A stretch of DNA of 64,000 bases from Meconema thalassinum (Eukaryota > Arthropoda > Insecta > Orthoptera > Tettigoniidae): positions 465,584,693-465,648,692 of the forward strand of contig OX336392.1 in NCBI GenBank assembly GCA_946902985.2. Reading direction: 5' to 3'. Under the pieces are notes generated by a model. It was not told the origin of the DNA and searched no databases. It worked only from the letters and a program-made list of their open reading frames with translations. Position numbers and translations under genes: made by a program. Shown one piece after another: positions 50,704-62,228 of the stretch (positions are counted from its first letter, which is position 1; each line of letters starts with the position of its first letter).

Positions 50704-53700
50704 ACTGCCCTGCACCGATGTGTTGTGTAAGATGTGTGTTGTTGTTGTTGTTGTTGTTGCCGGAGTGACATTTGTGCTGGGCAGGCATGGGTCTGTCCGT
50801 TTATCGTACCTGGCACGCTTCGCCTCTCGGCTTACTTCCTGTCCTGAATACCTTGCCCCGGTCAGCAAAGTGCGTTTGCCAAGTACATTGCCATCTCCTT
50901 TAACCGGTCTTGCTGTGAGACTGGGAGTCTGCTGGCGAACGTTTAATGTATTAATCGTTCCCAGCCTTTGTGTAGTTGTGTTGTTGTTGGTTTCTTCCTC
51001 TCGGGAAGGTGTGTCTGCAAATGTGACCCTGAGCTTGCCCTTGTTACCCCGACTTTTGTTCCAGGCGGTCGCGAGTTCGACTCCTGTTGCTGGCTTCCCC
51101 ATGCCGAGCGAGCTTGCGTCATGCGCCTGTGTGTGGTCAATTCCCCCCCTGTGTTGTGGTGAAGGGGGTGGGGTTTTCTGTTTGGAGGGTGTGGGCGTGT
51201 TCTCGGGCTGTTTGCTTCTGATTGTGAGGGGTGTGTAATGTCCCGCCTTAGGGTTTCCTGTGAAAAGTACGTGTAGGTCCCTATTGAATCCCGCAGTTGA
51301 GAATAGCGGAGGCGAGTGCACATCCGTGTATACATGGATGTTGGCTTTGAGCACCTTGCCGAGAGCGGTTACCTCTACGGCACTGCCATAGGTGCCGTCC
51401 TTACCCATGTATTTTCGGTAATCCGCCCCGGTCTGGAATGGGTTTTCCCGCTCGTCCGACACAAAGTCCCGGTACTCTTTCCAGTTGGCCAAGATATGTT
51501 TGACCGTTTTCTGTCTGTAGTCCCCATGATAATCCTCGGTATTCCGGATTAGAAAGCTCATGGCCCTAAACAGACAGTTGCCGTCTCCTTGCACGGGGTG
51601 TGTTTGGAAACGGTCCGGGGGCGGATCGTCAGCCTTAGTTTTAGCTGGCTGCTTCTTCCCCCTACTCTTACGAGTTTTCTTGGGGGAAGGGCCTTTCTTG
51701 TGTTGTGTTGGGGGAGGAACCTCAGCTGCTTCATCAGCTAGCCGCACCTCCCCGTCTAGGCGTTTTTTGAAAATGTGGGTGTACGCCTGCCTGTAATGTA
51801 TGTGCGCCCCCCCCTCGGGGTGGCTGCGCCAGCTCCCCGCTTGCGGTGTGTGTCTAGACGTAGGGAGTATTGTCCCCCTGTCTGTCCTGTGGGGTGTTTC
51901 ATCCCTGAACTCCCTTGGGTGTTCGTCTGGGAGGGGGTAGTGTTCTGGGCCCTTCGTGTGTTTGTCTATGTTGTCCCTTTCTCTAGTGGGTTTCCTTCCT
52001 TGTCGGTTATTGCCCTGTTGTCCGTTATTCTGTCTCCGCCAGGGTGGGGTGTATGTCTGCTGCTGCTGGGGCGGGTGTTCCCGTCGGTTCCCCTTTTCCC
52101 TATATTGGTCAGCTGCATACCCCTGTCTGGTCGAGGGTGGGTTTTCTCGCTGTTCCCAATTTCCCTTGTACTGCGGGGCCGCATAGCCTTGGCTGCGTGG
52201 GGGCGGGTTCTCCCGATATTCCCCATTTCCCCTGTACTGCGGGGCTGCATAACCTTGGTTGCGTGGGGGCGGGTTCTCCCGATATTCCCCATTTCCCCTG
52301 TACTGCGGGGCTGCATAATCTTGCCCGCGTGGGGGCGAATATTCCCGGTACTCCCCATTTCCCCTGTACTGCGGGGCTGCATAACCTTGCCCGCGTGGGG
52401 GCGGGTTTTCCCGGTACTCCCTGTCTGCCCTGTATTGTGGGGCAGCGTAGGACTGTCTATGTGGTGACGGGCTGTTTCGTCGGGGGATGTCGTGGTCGTA
52501 CTCCTCAGGGTAGTACTCCCGTGTGTACGGAGATGGTGACCGCCTTGAGGGGTATGTCGGCTCTGTGTCCGTGTATGCTATCGGTGAGTACCGAGGAGGG
52601 TAGTGTGGCCTATCCTGTGGGGGAGGTGTTGTTGGCCGCTGTGGAGGGTAGTAATTTTCCTCCCTCCCGTAGCGTCTCCTCTCTGTATGATAGTGTTCTC
52701 GTTTGTCTGCTTGCTCATCCCTTGGCGGTCTCCCGCCCGCTTGGATGGCAGCTATGGTCAGTTTTTCCATCCTGTCCACTAATTCGTCTATTTTGTCATT
52801 AGTGTCGTCTTTCCGAGTTTTGAAGTGCAGATCCACGGCTTTTTCCGTAGCCTTTTCCGTGATCTTTCTCCCCTCCTCTATGGTCTTTATGTTATTCAAC
52901 ATATGTTGGACCGTGAGGTTGTTCATGATGCATAGCTTTTCTACTATGGCTGGTCTGAGGCCCTGCATTAACAGCTTGACTTTCTGTTTATTTGTCATTG
53001 CTGCATTGTACTTTTCGCACATTATCAATTTAACATTGATGTATGCCTGGGCGCTCTCTTTGGGTCCCTGTGACCTCTGTCTAATCTGGTCATAGAGATC
53101 GATGATGATGATGATAATTGTTGCTTTAAGGGGCCTAACATCGAGGTTATCGGCCCCTAATGATCTGGGTGATAGCGAAAATGATAATGAAATGGAAACC
53201 AGAACAAAATTATCGAAGACTGAAAATACGTACAAAACGGAACTCACATGGAAACAACTCACAATATGGTCCTACAAAAGGGAATTTAGAACGAAAAGTT
53301 GCACAAAAAGAATAGATTGAAAAAGACCCACAAAACGAAGGCTAGATTCAAAATACGTACAACAATGCAAAGTAGTGCCGAAATACTTACAAAATGCAAC
53401 TGAAATTCAAAATACTTACAAAATGCAAATGAGATCGAAAGTACGTACAAAATGCAATTGAGGTTCAAAATACTTACAAAATGCAATTGAAATTGAAAAT
53501 ACACAATGCAATTCAGATTGAAATATCCCAGTTCCAATCCAAATTATTCACAAAGTGCAATTGAAATTCAAAATACTTACAAAATGCAATTGAAATTGAA
53601 AATGCTTACAAAATGTACGGTAGATTCAAACGACTCATGTGGATTGACAATACTTACAAAAAGCAATTTAGATTGAAAATACTTGACAAATGTAATTTAG

Positions 53701-56177
53701 ATTCAAAATACCCACAAAATGCAATTGAGAATCAAAATATGTGCATGATGATGATGATAATTGTTGTTTTAAGGGGCCTAACATCTAGGTTATCGGCCCC
53801 TAATGATCTGGGTGATAGCGAAGATGATAATGAAACGGAAACCAGAACGAAAATTAAGTGAGACGGAAAATACTTACAAAAATGAACTCGGATTGAAACG
53901 ACTCACAAAATGTTCTTACAAAAGGGAATTTAGAACGAAAAGATTCACAAAAGGAATAGATTGAAAAATACCCACAAAATGAAGGCTAGGTTCAAAATAC
54001 GTACAAAATGCAATGTAGCGTCGAAATACTTACAAAATGCAACTGAAATTCAAAATACGTACAAAATGCAAATGAGATCGAAAATACGTACAAAATGCAA
54101 TTGAGGTTCAAAATACTTACAAAATGCAATTGAAATTGAAAATACACAATGCAATTCAGATTGAAATAGGCCTTATCCCAGTTCCAATCCAAATTATTCA
54201 CAAAGTGCAATCGAAATTCAAAATACTTACAAAACGCAATTGAAATTGAAAAGGCTTACAAAATGTACGGTGATTCCAACGACTCATGTGGATTGACAAT
54301 ACTTACAAAAAGCAATTTAGATTGAAAATACTTGACAAAATGTAATTTAGATTCAAAATACCCACAAAATGCAATTGAGAATCAAAATATGTGCAAAATG
54401 CCCCCAAACAAATTGCAATTTAGATTCAAAATTCGTGCGAAATGCGGTTTTGGTTGAAAATACTTACAAAATGCAATTGAAATTCAAAATACTCACTAAA
54501 AGGCCCCGCAACCTGCATTGAAAGACTTACTAAAAAGCAATTTAGATTGTCAATCTTTACAAAATGCAATTGAGGTTGAAAACAATCGCGAGATGTAAGT
54601 TAGATCGAAAAAACTTACAAAATGCAACATAGATCAAAAATGCCTTAAAAAAATGGTAAAAGGGAATTTAGATACACGGTGATTCGAGTAACAAAAACAG
54701 TGCGGGAATCTTAAAGAGAAAAGGAAATAGAAGGAAAAGAGGAGAGGAGAGGGGAGAGAGGAGAAGGTCCGCCCCAAAGGGAAGGGACAAAAAGGGGAAA
54801 ACGGACCCAGCTCAGGAATCCCTCGGGGTCGCCAACGCCCGAACTCACCAGCCGTGAGCCCCTGAGGGTGTAGCAATATCTAGGGTGCACCAGAAGTGGT
54901 GGGGCTACATACACCCTGCCTCCTTGAGGGCCTAGAGCACAAGGCAGGAGGTAAAAGGAAGAGAAAAAGAAGGCTGACCCCTCGCAGAAGGAGGGTATCA
55001 GAAAAGATGAGGCAAGGGCCAATTAAGGCGGGAAAGGAAGAGACTCCCTAGGCCTCGGATACCCTAATACCGTCGGGGTCAGAAGAGAACAAGAGTTGAC
55101 CAAGTGAGGTCGACAGGAAAGAAGACAGAGAGGAGCCCGGCACAAGTAAGTGGAAGCAATGCCGGACTCAGCTGGGGCCCCGTGGTCGCCAACTCACTTC
55201 TCACTAGTCGTGAGCCCCTGGGGGGGGTCATAGAGATCGTCATCGTCTGGTATTAGCTGGAACTCATCCTTCAACATTACCGCGGTTTCCTCCCATGTGG
55301 CAGCCTCTAGTGCGTCCTCATGGAGCTCATACCATGTCATGGCCGCCTTTGTGAGATAGGCAGGAAGGAGCCGTTTCCTAACTTCCTCGCTCCAACCATT
55401 GATCCGGGCCGTTCTATTGAAGGCCTTGAGGTATTCCTCGGGATCCTGGCCTTCCCCCGTGAACTTTGTGGGGTGGATCATGGGGTATTCAGTGTGTCTA
55501 TTCATCTCGCTTTCAGCTGTGTCTCGTTGGCTGTGTAGTGCTTCGGGTCTGTTTGTGCCGTTCACCCCGCTGTCGTGTGCTGAGGTATTTGGGCTGTTTA
55601 GAGGGGAATTAGCCTCGCTTCCCGTGTACGACACCTGTGTTACGTTACCAGGTGGCTCGTCACCTGATATGTCTGTGCTGATGGATGGTGTATTGTCGTA
55701 CTGTGTGGATTCGACTATGTGTACGGTTCTGTCTAAATCCTGTTTTACTGTTTCCAAAATAGTGTGGATGTCAAGAACCGCTTCTGTCGTGTGATTACTG
55801 GCTTTAATAGTGTCTGTCTCTAATAGCTCTGAAATGCGCTCGAGCAGGTTACTGGCTTTCTGCTCTGTGATCTGCAGTTGCTGCAACAATAGGGGATGGA
55901 GTGTTGGCAGGCAATCTACTTCACTAGCGCTGGATACTGGTGACTCTTGTGTGTGTTCACTGGCCTGGGACCGTGTAAAATGTATAACTTGTGCTGCAGC
56001 GGCAGGGTGTTGAGCACGGATCTTTGCTGTTTGGAATTCAAGGTCCCTGAGAAGTTGTACTGCAGTCTGGTCAGTTATTAAGTCACCGTTCTTAATCTTT
56101 AGCTTCGGCAGGAGTGGAGTCGTACTAGCCGACAAATGGTGTGCAAAGTCTCTTAATGTAGTTCTAAATGTGGACAT
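50704..56177 (-). CDS. Gypsy gag with arginine-rich repeats and OTU domain, split by a retroposon
   Basis: Gag starts at ATG 56177 (MSTFRTTLRDFAHHL). Serine/threonine-rich N-terminus, then a capsid-like domain (PTKFTGEGQDPEEYLKAFNR, AAMTWYELHEDA) to 55226; after the 53102-55225 insertion it resumes in the same frame (ESAQAYINVKLIMCEKYN). No CCHC knuckle is seen; instead there are about six 22-residue repeats, GYAAPQYRGNGEYRENPPPR type (about 52455-52125, 66-bp period), probably RNA-binding. An OTU protease domain follows (about 51609-51215) and a basic linker leads to the protease. Split only by insertions; no stop within the gag parts. Confidence 0.9.
51215..51609 (-). CDS. OTU cysteine protease domain within the gypsy polyprotein
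   Basis: Domain inside the gag-pol frame. VQGDGNCLFRAMSFLI carries the catalytic Cys (codon 51576-51574) in the DGNC-FRA context diagnostic of OTU deubiquitinases. YGSAVEVTALGKVLKANIHVY is the conserved middle block (here Y where many have W), and NPKAGHYTPL carries the catalytic His (codon 51240-51238). OTU enzymes cleave ubiquitin from proteins; here it might protect element proteins from degradation or process the polyprotein. Both roles are inference. Catalytic residues intact. Confidence 0.88.
53102..55225 (-). mobile_element. Two composite long forms joined head to tail in one insertion
   Basis: One duplication, GGTCATAGAGATCG (53088-53101 and 55226-55239), encloses a 3' half of one long form (53102-53744) joined at ATATGTGC to the tail of a second, complete long form (53745-55225). 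The remainder of the first form is absent, so the second was not simply inserted into the first. Template switching is the best explanation. It interrupts gypsy gag in the capsid-like domain. Confidence 0.88.
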
Positions 56178-56338
56178 TTAATTGAAAAAAAATGTGTGAC
56201 GCAATATGAGGTAAAAAAAAAAATTCACTATTTGCTTGGCTGCGTGCGGTTAGGATCGTCTTGACCGCAGGGATACGTTGTTTGTACCCCTAGGGCGTTG
56301 TTCTAAAACAACGTCACGGTACTCCGCGCCTCCACCAG
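56178..56338 (-). other. Gypsy leader and candidate primer binding site
   Basis: 161 bp between the 5' LTR and gag. One base after the LTR the element strand reads TGGTGGAGGCGCGGAG (56337-56322), a TGG-initial primer site resembling the 3' end of some tRNA-Ala, though I cannot verify the match. No other feature seen. Confidence 0.55.
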
Positions 56339-57203
56339 TGTTTTAGATCCCTTATTTGGGGGTGGATCTAAAAGGGAAAGTTACTGTACTAATTTATAAG
56401 GTTGTGCCTAAAAAGGGTAGCTTCCCTTGGCAGGGCAAGCTGACCAGTGTAGAGTGTTGTGGTGTGCTAGGAACTAGGGGGCGTTCCTATAAATAATGTA
56501 GTAGTGTTTGAAGGGATGGGACCCAATGTAAGAGTCACGGTGCTAGTCGCTCAGCTGACTGCTTATTATGTAATTGAACCTGCTCGTATCAGCCGAGTGG
56601 CACGTGCTGCTTGCTGGCAGCCGAGCCGGCTCGGGGAACACAAAGGTACCTGAGTTAGCGCTATTGGACTACCGTCTGTCACGTCTTACCGTGACGGGAA
56701 TAAGGAAGGGCGTTGGGATGTAAAGAGGCGTATAAACAGTAATGCTAGTGTAGAGTGTGGACCAAGTGTTTTATTGGTCTGTAGTTCTGAGTATGAGTCC
56801 CTTGTAGGGAATGTAATTATGTTCACAATGTAGTACAAGTTGTGGGTTTACAGGTTACAAAAGTAGGAACTCTGAACACGATTGACTGACTCACCTCGGT
56901 TGACACCAGCGTAGCCTCCGGCCGTCTCGATGAAGCACTGATAATGGAGAGACCCTTTGACCTCATTAGGATGCCTTCTTATACTCTCTGGCGCTATGTT
57001 GTCAGCAATGTGTTGGCCCAGTTACTAGTATGTAGGTATGTGTAACCATTGTGCAAGGACTGAGCTGCTTCTTAGAGTGGCAAGCTGTCCCTGCTAAGTT
57101 TTATGGATGTTGGGCCGGCTTTCCAAGGGTTGCCATTCAGGGGATTTAGCCAGATGCCGGGGGGATGGACTCCAAGGGGTGCATACCCCTGGGAGGCTGT
57201 ACA
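56339..57203 (-). repeat. Gypsy 5' LTR
   Basis: 865 bp, partner of 40516-41380, with two differences noticed. It drives transcription leftward; TATAAG at 56983-56978 and AATAAA at 56775-56770 by the same offsets. Followed on the right by ATAC and the resumed composite host. Confidence 0.95.
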
Positions 57204-58061
57204 ATACTTACAAAATGCAAATGAGATTGAAAATACGCACAAAATGTAATGGAGATTCAAAATACCCACAACATTGCAATTGAGACTTAACTACTTGAAC
57301 AAAGCGGGGTAGGTTGAAAATACAAAATGCAATTGAAATTGCTTACAAAATGTATGGTAGATTCAAACTTCTCTATAGGATGGACAATACTTACTAAATG
57401 CAATTTAGATTGAAAATAATTACATAATGTAATTTAGATTCAAAATACCCACAAAATTGCAATTGAGACATAACTACTTGAACAAAGCGGGGTAGGTTGA
57501 AAATATAAAATGCAATTGAAATTCAAAAAACTCACAAAAGCCCCGGCCCGGATATTGATAGACTTACTAAAAAAAATTAGATTGTCAATCCTTACAAAAT
57601 GCAATTGAGATAGAAAAACACTCACAAAATGCAATCTAGATCGACAAGACTTAGAAAATGCAAAGTAGATTAAAAAAACTACAAAAAAAATCCTAAAAGG
57701 GAATTCAGATACACGGGGAACCAAGTAACAAAAACAGTGCGCGAATCTGAAAGAGAAAAGGAAATATAAGGAAAAGAGGAGAGGATTGGAGAGGAGAGGG
57801 GCGGGGAGAGAGGAGAGGGTCCGTCCCAAAGGGAAGGGACAAAAGGGGAAAACGGACCCAGCTCAAGAATCCCTCTGGGTCGCCAACTCCCGAACTCACC
57901 AGCCGTGAGCCCCTGAGGGTGTAGCATTATCTAGGGTGCACCAGAAGTGGTGGGGCTACATACACCCTGCCTCCTCAAGGGCCTTGAGCACAAGGCAGGA
58001 GGTAAAAGGAAAAGAAAAAGAAGGCTGACCCCTCACAGAAGGAGGGTGTCAGGAAAGATGA

Positions 58062-59539
58062 TGATGATGATGATGATGATAATTGTTGTTTTAAGGGGCC
58101 TAACATCGAGGTTATCGGCCCCTAATGATCTGGGTGATAGCGAAAATGATAATGAAATGGAAACCAGAACAAAATTATCTAAGACTGAAAATACGTACAA
58201 AAAGGAACTCACATGGAAACAACGCACAATATGGTCCTACAAAAGGGAATTTAGAACGAAAAGTTGCACAAAAAGAATAGATTGAAAAAGACCCACAAAA
58301 CGTAGGCGAGATTCAAAATACGTACAAAATGCAAAGGAGCGTCGAAATACTTACAAAATGCAACTGAAATTCAAAATACTTACAAAATGCAAATGAGATC
58401 GAAATTACGTACAAAATGCAATTGAGGTTCAAAATACTTACAAAATGCAACTGAAATTGAAAATACACAATGCAATTCAGATTGAAATATCCCAGTTCCA
58501 ATCCAAATTATTCACAAAGTGCAATTGAAATTCAAAAGACTTACAAAATGCAATTGAAATTGAAAATGCTTACAAAATGTACGGTAGATTCAAACGACTC
58601 ATGTGGATTGACAATACTTACAAAAAGCAATTTAGATTGAAAATACTTGACAAATGTAATTTAGATTCAAAATACCCACAAAATGCAATTGAGAATCAAA
58701 ATATGTGCAAAATGCCCACCAAACAAAATGCAATTTAGATTCAAAATTCGTGCGAAATGCGGTTTTGGTTGAAAATACTTACAAAATGCAATTGAAATTC
58801 AAAATACTCACTAAAATGCCCTGACGCCTGCATTGAAAGACTTACTAAAAAGCAATTTAGATTGTCAATCTTTACAAAATGCAATTGAGGTTGAAAACAA
58901 TCGCGAGATGTAATTTAGATCGAAGAGACTTACAAAATGCAACATAGATCAAAAATGCCTTAAAAAAAATGGTAAAAGGGAATTTAGATACACGGTGATT
59001 CGAGTAACAAAAACAGTGCGGGAATCATAAAGAGAAAAGGAAATAGAAGGAAAAGAGGAGAGGAGAGGGGAGAGAGGAGAAGGTCCGCCCCAAAGGGAAG
59101 GGACAAAAAGGGGAAAACGGACCCAGCTCAGGAATCCCTCGGGGTCGCCAACGCCCGAACTCACCAGCCGTGAGCCCCTGAGGGTGTAGCATTATCGACG
59201 GTGCACCAGAAGTGGTGGGGCTACATACACCCTGCCTCCTTAAGGGCCTTGAGCACAAGGCAGGAGGTAAAAGGAAAAGAAAAAGAAGGCTGACCCCTCG
59301 CAGAAGGAGGGAATCAGAAAAGATGAGACAAGGGCCAATGAAGGCGGGAAAGGAAGAGACTCCCTAGGCCTCGGATACCCTAATACCGTCGGGGTCGGAA
59401 GAGAACAAGAGTTGACCAAGGGAGGTCGACAGGAAAGAAGAAAGAGAGGAGCCGGCACAAGTAAGTGGAAGCAATGCCGGACTCAGCTGGGGCCCCGTGG
59501 TCGCCAACCCACAACCCACTAGATGTGAGCCCCTGGGGG
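58062..59539 (-). mobile_element. Composite retroposon, long form, inside another composite copy
   Basis: Duplication GTCAGGAAAGATGA (58048-58061 and 59540-59553). Full long form with minisatellite (about 58310-58930). Shares rare variants with the copy at 22514-23987, so both come from one recent source copy. Confidence 0.93.
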
Positions 59540-59780
59540 GTCAGGAAAGATGAGACAAGGGCCAATTAAGGCGGGAAAGGAAGAGACTCCCTAGGCCTCG
59601 GATACCCTAATACCGCCGGGGTCGGAAGAGAACAAGAGTTGAGCAAGTGAGGTCGACAGGAAAGAAGACTGAGAGGAGCCCGGCACAAGTAAGTGGAAGC
59701 AATGCCGGACTCAGCTGGGGCCCCGTGGTCGCCAACCCACGCCCACTAGAAGTGAGCCCCTGGGGGATATCCTAAAATAA

Positions 59781-61400
59781 ACCCCCTGGAAACAGCTGAA
59801 ATAAAGATTCCAAAAACTTCCAATTTCCCCTGAGCCGATTACATCTGCTCAAAGTTTTTCCGTCCTTTGTCGCCCCTTGGTCATCATCACAGACTCAGTT
59901 CGGAGCCCAATGGCCCCCCTGTGTTTCCCAGTTTCAAAAGAAGAAATATATAAACTGAATTAAATAGACTCAGTTCAGAGCCCAATGGTCACCCCTGTGT
60001 TTCCCTGTTTCAAAGGAAGAAATATAAACTGAATTAAAACCTTCCCCTTCAGGTCGTCCGGTTACATTATTCCGGAAGCCAACAATTGACCTTGCATAAA
60101 TGTCATTTTTGGGAGATGTGGCAAATTTTATGAACCTAACTACTTAAATCTGGCGCTCTTCGAACATTTTAAATTCAAACTACTCTCAAAGCCAATCAGC
60201 GCCTATGTTTGCGACGGCCAGTCCTACCAATCCTATTTCGTGCTGGTGAACATTAGTGCCATATACTTTCACTAACTCTATCCGATATTATGTTGGCAGT
60301 ATGTACTCCTTCAACTGTTTACTAGTTCCGAGTATCGTCACTGCGAGCTAGTAGCAGCGGCAAATGATTGATGGACTGACTTCCGTGGCGTTCCTTCTCA
60401 GCGTTGGGAAGCCGAGTGATTCCAAGATGTGATTTTAAAAGGTGTGGACGTATTGGGGCTCGGCTCCGGCCCCAATTCCTTGGGGAATATGGGGTCGCCT
60501 AAACTTCAGGTAAACCAATTGAACCTCAACCAACAAATCAAGTAACGTGAACTGATCTTCTAAAAGACGGAAAGAAATGCTTAAATTAACTTATTGTGAA
60601 AACTTAGCTTGAGGAGCAATTCGTGTCGTGAATCTCCATTGCGTCTATAATACCAAGACTTTAGAGTTTCTTGCGTGGCATTGCAGTAGTCTCAGGCTAG
60701 TGTTAATATTATGTAGTTAGTAAGTTTATGTATTCTGAATATGGGCCCATAATTTTGTTACTAGGCCAAACGTTTTTCCCTAATTCTTTTCTTATTAATT
60801 AATTTTCTTTGTTTTACGATGCCAATTTAAAATGTGAGTGACGCCTTCCTAAGCTAGGGTTATTTTAAGTAAAATGAAAATACTGGGATTTGTATCTTAG
60901 TTTCTGATCTTTTGGATCTTGGGTTAGTTTTAGTTTTTTTTTCCCCTTCCTTGCCATGGCCTTTGTTGTCGGTCAATTTTCTTTTGTTTTCCAGCCATGA
61001 TGATAATTGTAATTTCGATTGTCGCAAGAAGTTGAATGTAGCCTTGCTATATGAAAAACGTCGTGAGCTTCGCTCTAACTTAATCGTCAATATAATCTGT
61101 TTTATGAACGGAATTTGGTTCCGAGAGATTTGATAAGGTGTCGCCATACCTTTTGAGTGCATTTCGAGTTCGAAATAAGTATCTATACCATTTTATGGTT
61201 CAATATGATGTATCCTAAATACTGGATCCTTGGCGTGGCTTTGACGCCATTGGTATTTGGTGAAAGCATGTCTTGCTAATTAATGTCGGAATTACCTATC
61301 CGAAATTGGCCTAGCTCCGTAATATTCAAGCGAGTTAAATCGTTCATTCTTTCTTACGGCTTGATTTCCTTGCTGGTTTGGTGTTATTAATTCACTTCAT
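59781..61400. other. Longest stretch without recognisable repeats; possible host sequence
   Basis: Contains a ~76-bp imperfect tandem pair (59889-60035, AGACTCAGTTC...GAATTAAA). Next is a possible promoter/first-exon region (60180-60520): CCAATCAG at about 60192 and an ATG at 60489 (MGSPKLQ) running directly into a donor-like CAG|GTAAAC at 60509/60510. AT-rich DNA follows, with a pyrimidine tract and acceptor-like TTTTGTTTTCCAG near 60994. None of the open frames resembles a known protein, so a host gene is only a possibility. Confidence 0.35.
59889..60035 (+). repeat. ~76-bp imperfect tandem pair
   Basis: AGACTCAGTTCGGAGCCCAA and AGACTCAGTTCAGAGCCCAA begin the two units, each ending in AAGAAATATA...ACTGAATTAAA. 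Differences include a 2-bp indel. Confidence 0.85.
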
Positions 61401-61412
61401 GAAGTATTTTGA

Positions 61413-62151
61413 TGATGATGATGATGATAATTGTTGTTTGAAGGGGCCTAACATCTAGGCTATCGGCCCCTGATGGTTTGGGTGATCGTGAAGATGAAAA
61501 ATGAAATGTAAACTTAAAACTAAAACTAACTACCAACCTACAAACTAGAAGAAGAAATGGAAAACTAAAGGAGAATAAGGCAAATAAAGGACAGGAGGAA
61601 AAGAAATGCCCTCAACCCTCGAAGAATGCGGATTGAGGGACTTGGAAGGAAGGAGAGCCATGAAAGGCAGATAGGAGAGTGAAAGAGGAGAGGGTCCGCC
61701 CCGAAGGTAAGGGACAAAAGGGGAAAACGGACCCAGCTCAGGAATCCCTCGGGGTCGCCAACTCCCGAACTCACCAGCCGTGAGCCCCTGAGGGTGTAGC
61801 ATTATCTAGGGTGCACCAGAAGTGGTGGGGCTACATGCACCCGGCCTCCTTGAGGGCCTCGAGCAGAAGGCAGGAGATAACAGGAAAAGAAAAAGAAGGC
61901 TGACCCCTCGCAGAAGGAGGGAATCAGAAAAGATGAGACAAGGGCCAATTAAGGCGGGAAAGGAAGAGACTCCCTAGGCCTCGGATACCCTAATACCGTC
62001 GGGGTCGGAAGAGAACAAGAGTTGACCAAGTGAGGTCGACAGGAAAGAAGACAGAGAGGAGCACGGCACAAGTAAGTGGAAGCAATGCCGGACTCAGCTG
62101 GGGCCCCGTGGTCGCCAACCCACTTCTCACTAGATGTGAGCCCCTGGGGGA
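61413..62151 (-). mobile_element. Composite retroposon, complete short form
   Basis: 739 bp with duplication GAAGTATTTTGA (61401-61412 and 62152-62163). Same structure and length as the copy at 8645-9383. Confidence 0.93.
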
Positions 62152-62189
62152 GAAGTATTTTGAGATTAACCCTGAACACAATTTGTGTT

Positions 62190-62228
62190 TGGATAATGAT
62201 GATGAAGATGATAATTGTTGTTTTAAGG
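62190..62228 (-). mobile_element. Tail of the last composite copy, split by a later insertion
   Basis: GAT-rich tail and the first bases of the shared 3' end (to TTGTTTTAAGG, 62218-62228). The body resumes at 63492 after the copy at 62229-63480. Confidence 0.8.

Larger units (their letters stand above)
40516..57203 (-). mobile_element. Ty3/gypsy LTR retrotransposon with OTU domain
   Basis: 16,688 bp including two composite insertions (50094-50692 and 53102-55225). LTRs of 865 bp (TG...CA) differ at only two positions that I noticed (40556 and 40775 against their partners), so insertion was recent. Order on the minus strand: 5' LTR, leader, gag, arginine-rich repeats, OTU domain, protease, RT, RNase H, integrase, then 5.4 kb of non-coding DNA and the 3' LTR. 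Discounting the insertions, codon arithmetic shows gag to protease in one frame; a single extra base in an A9 run shifts RT. No env-like ORF found. Confidence 0.95.
40144..59767 (-). mobile_element. Composite retroposon, long form with extended LINE 3' UTR, host of the gypsy element
   Basis: The outermost element of the right half: a perfect 13-bp duplication TATCCTAAAATAA sits at 40131-40143 and 59768-59780. Own sequence is 40144-40515, 57204-58061 and 59554-59767; the rest is a gypsy element and another composite copy. Unlike most copies its 3' end matches about 170 bp of LINE 3' UTR (AATGGCGTGAAATGAAAGG, CTCACTGCTATGGATGAAAC, GTGAGCCCCAACAAC-like and ATGCCTTAT) before the minisatellite starts. 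Confidence 0.92.

Noticed and set aside
52044..52802. Long plus-strand frames opposite gypsy gag (also 51775-52467 and 47856-48383)
   Set aside because: Shadows of the minus-strand gag-pol coding sequence; the repeats opposite give proline/cysteine-rich nonsense.
60860..61162. Overlapping frames of 73-100 codons on both strands
   Set aside because: Low-complexity lysine- or hydrophobic-rich translations without homology; not enough for a gene call.
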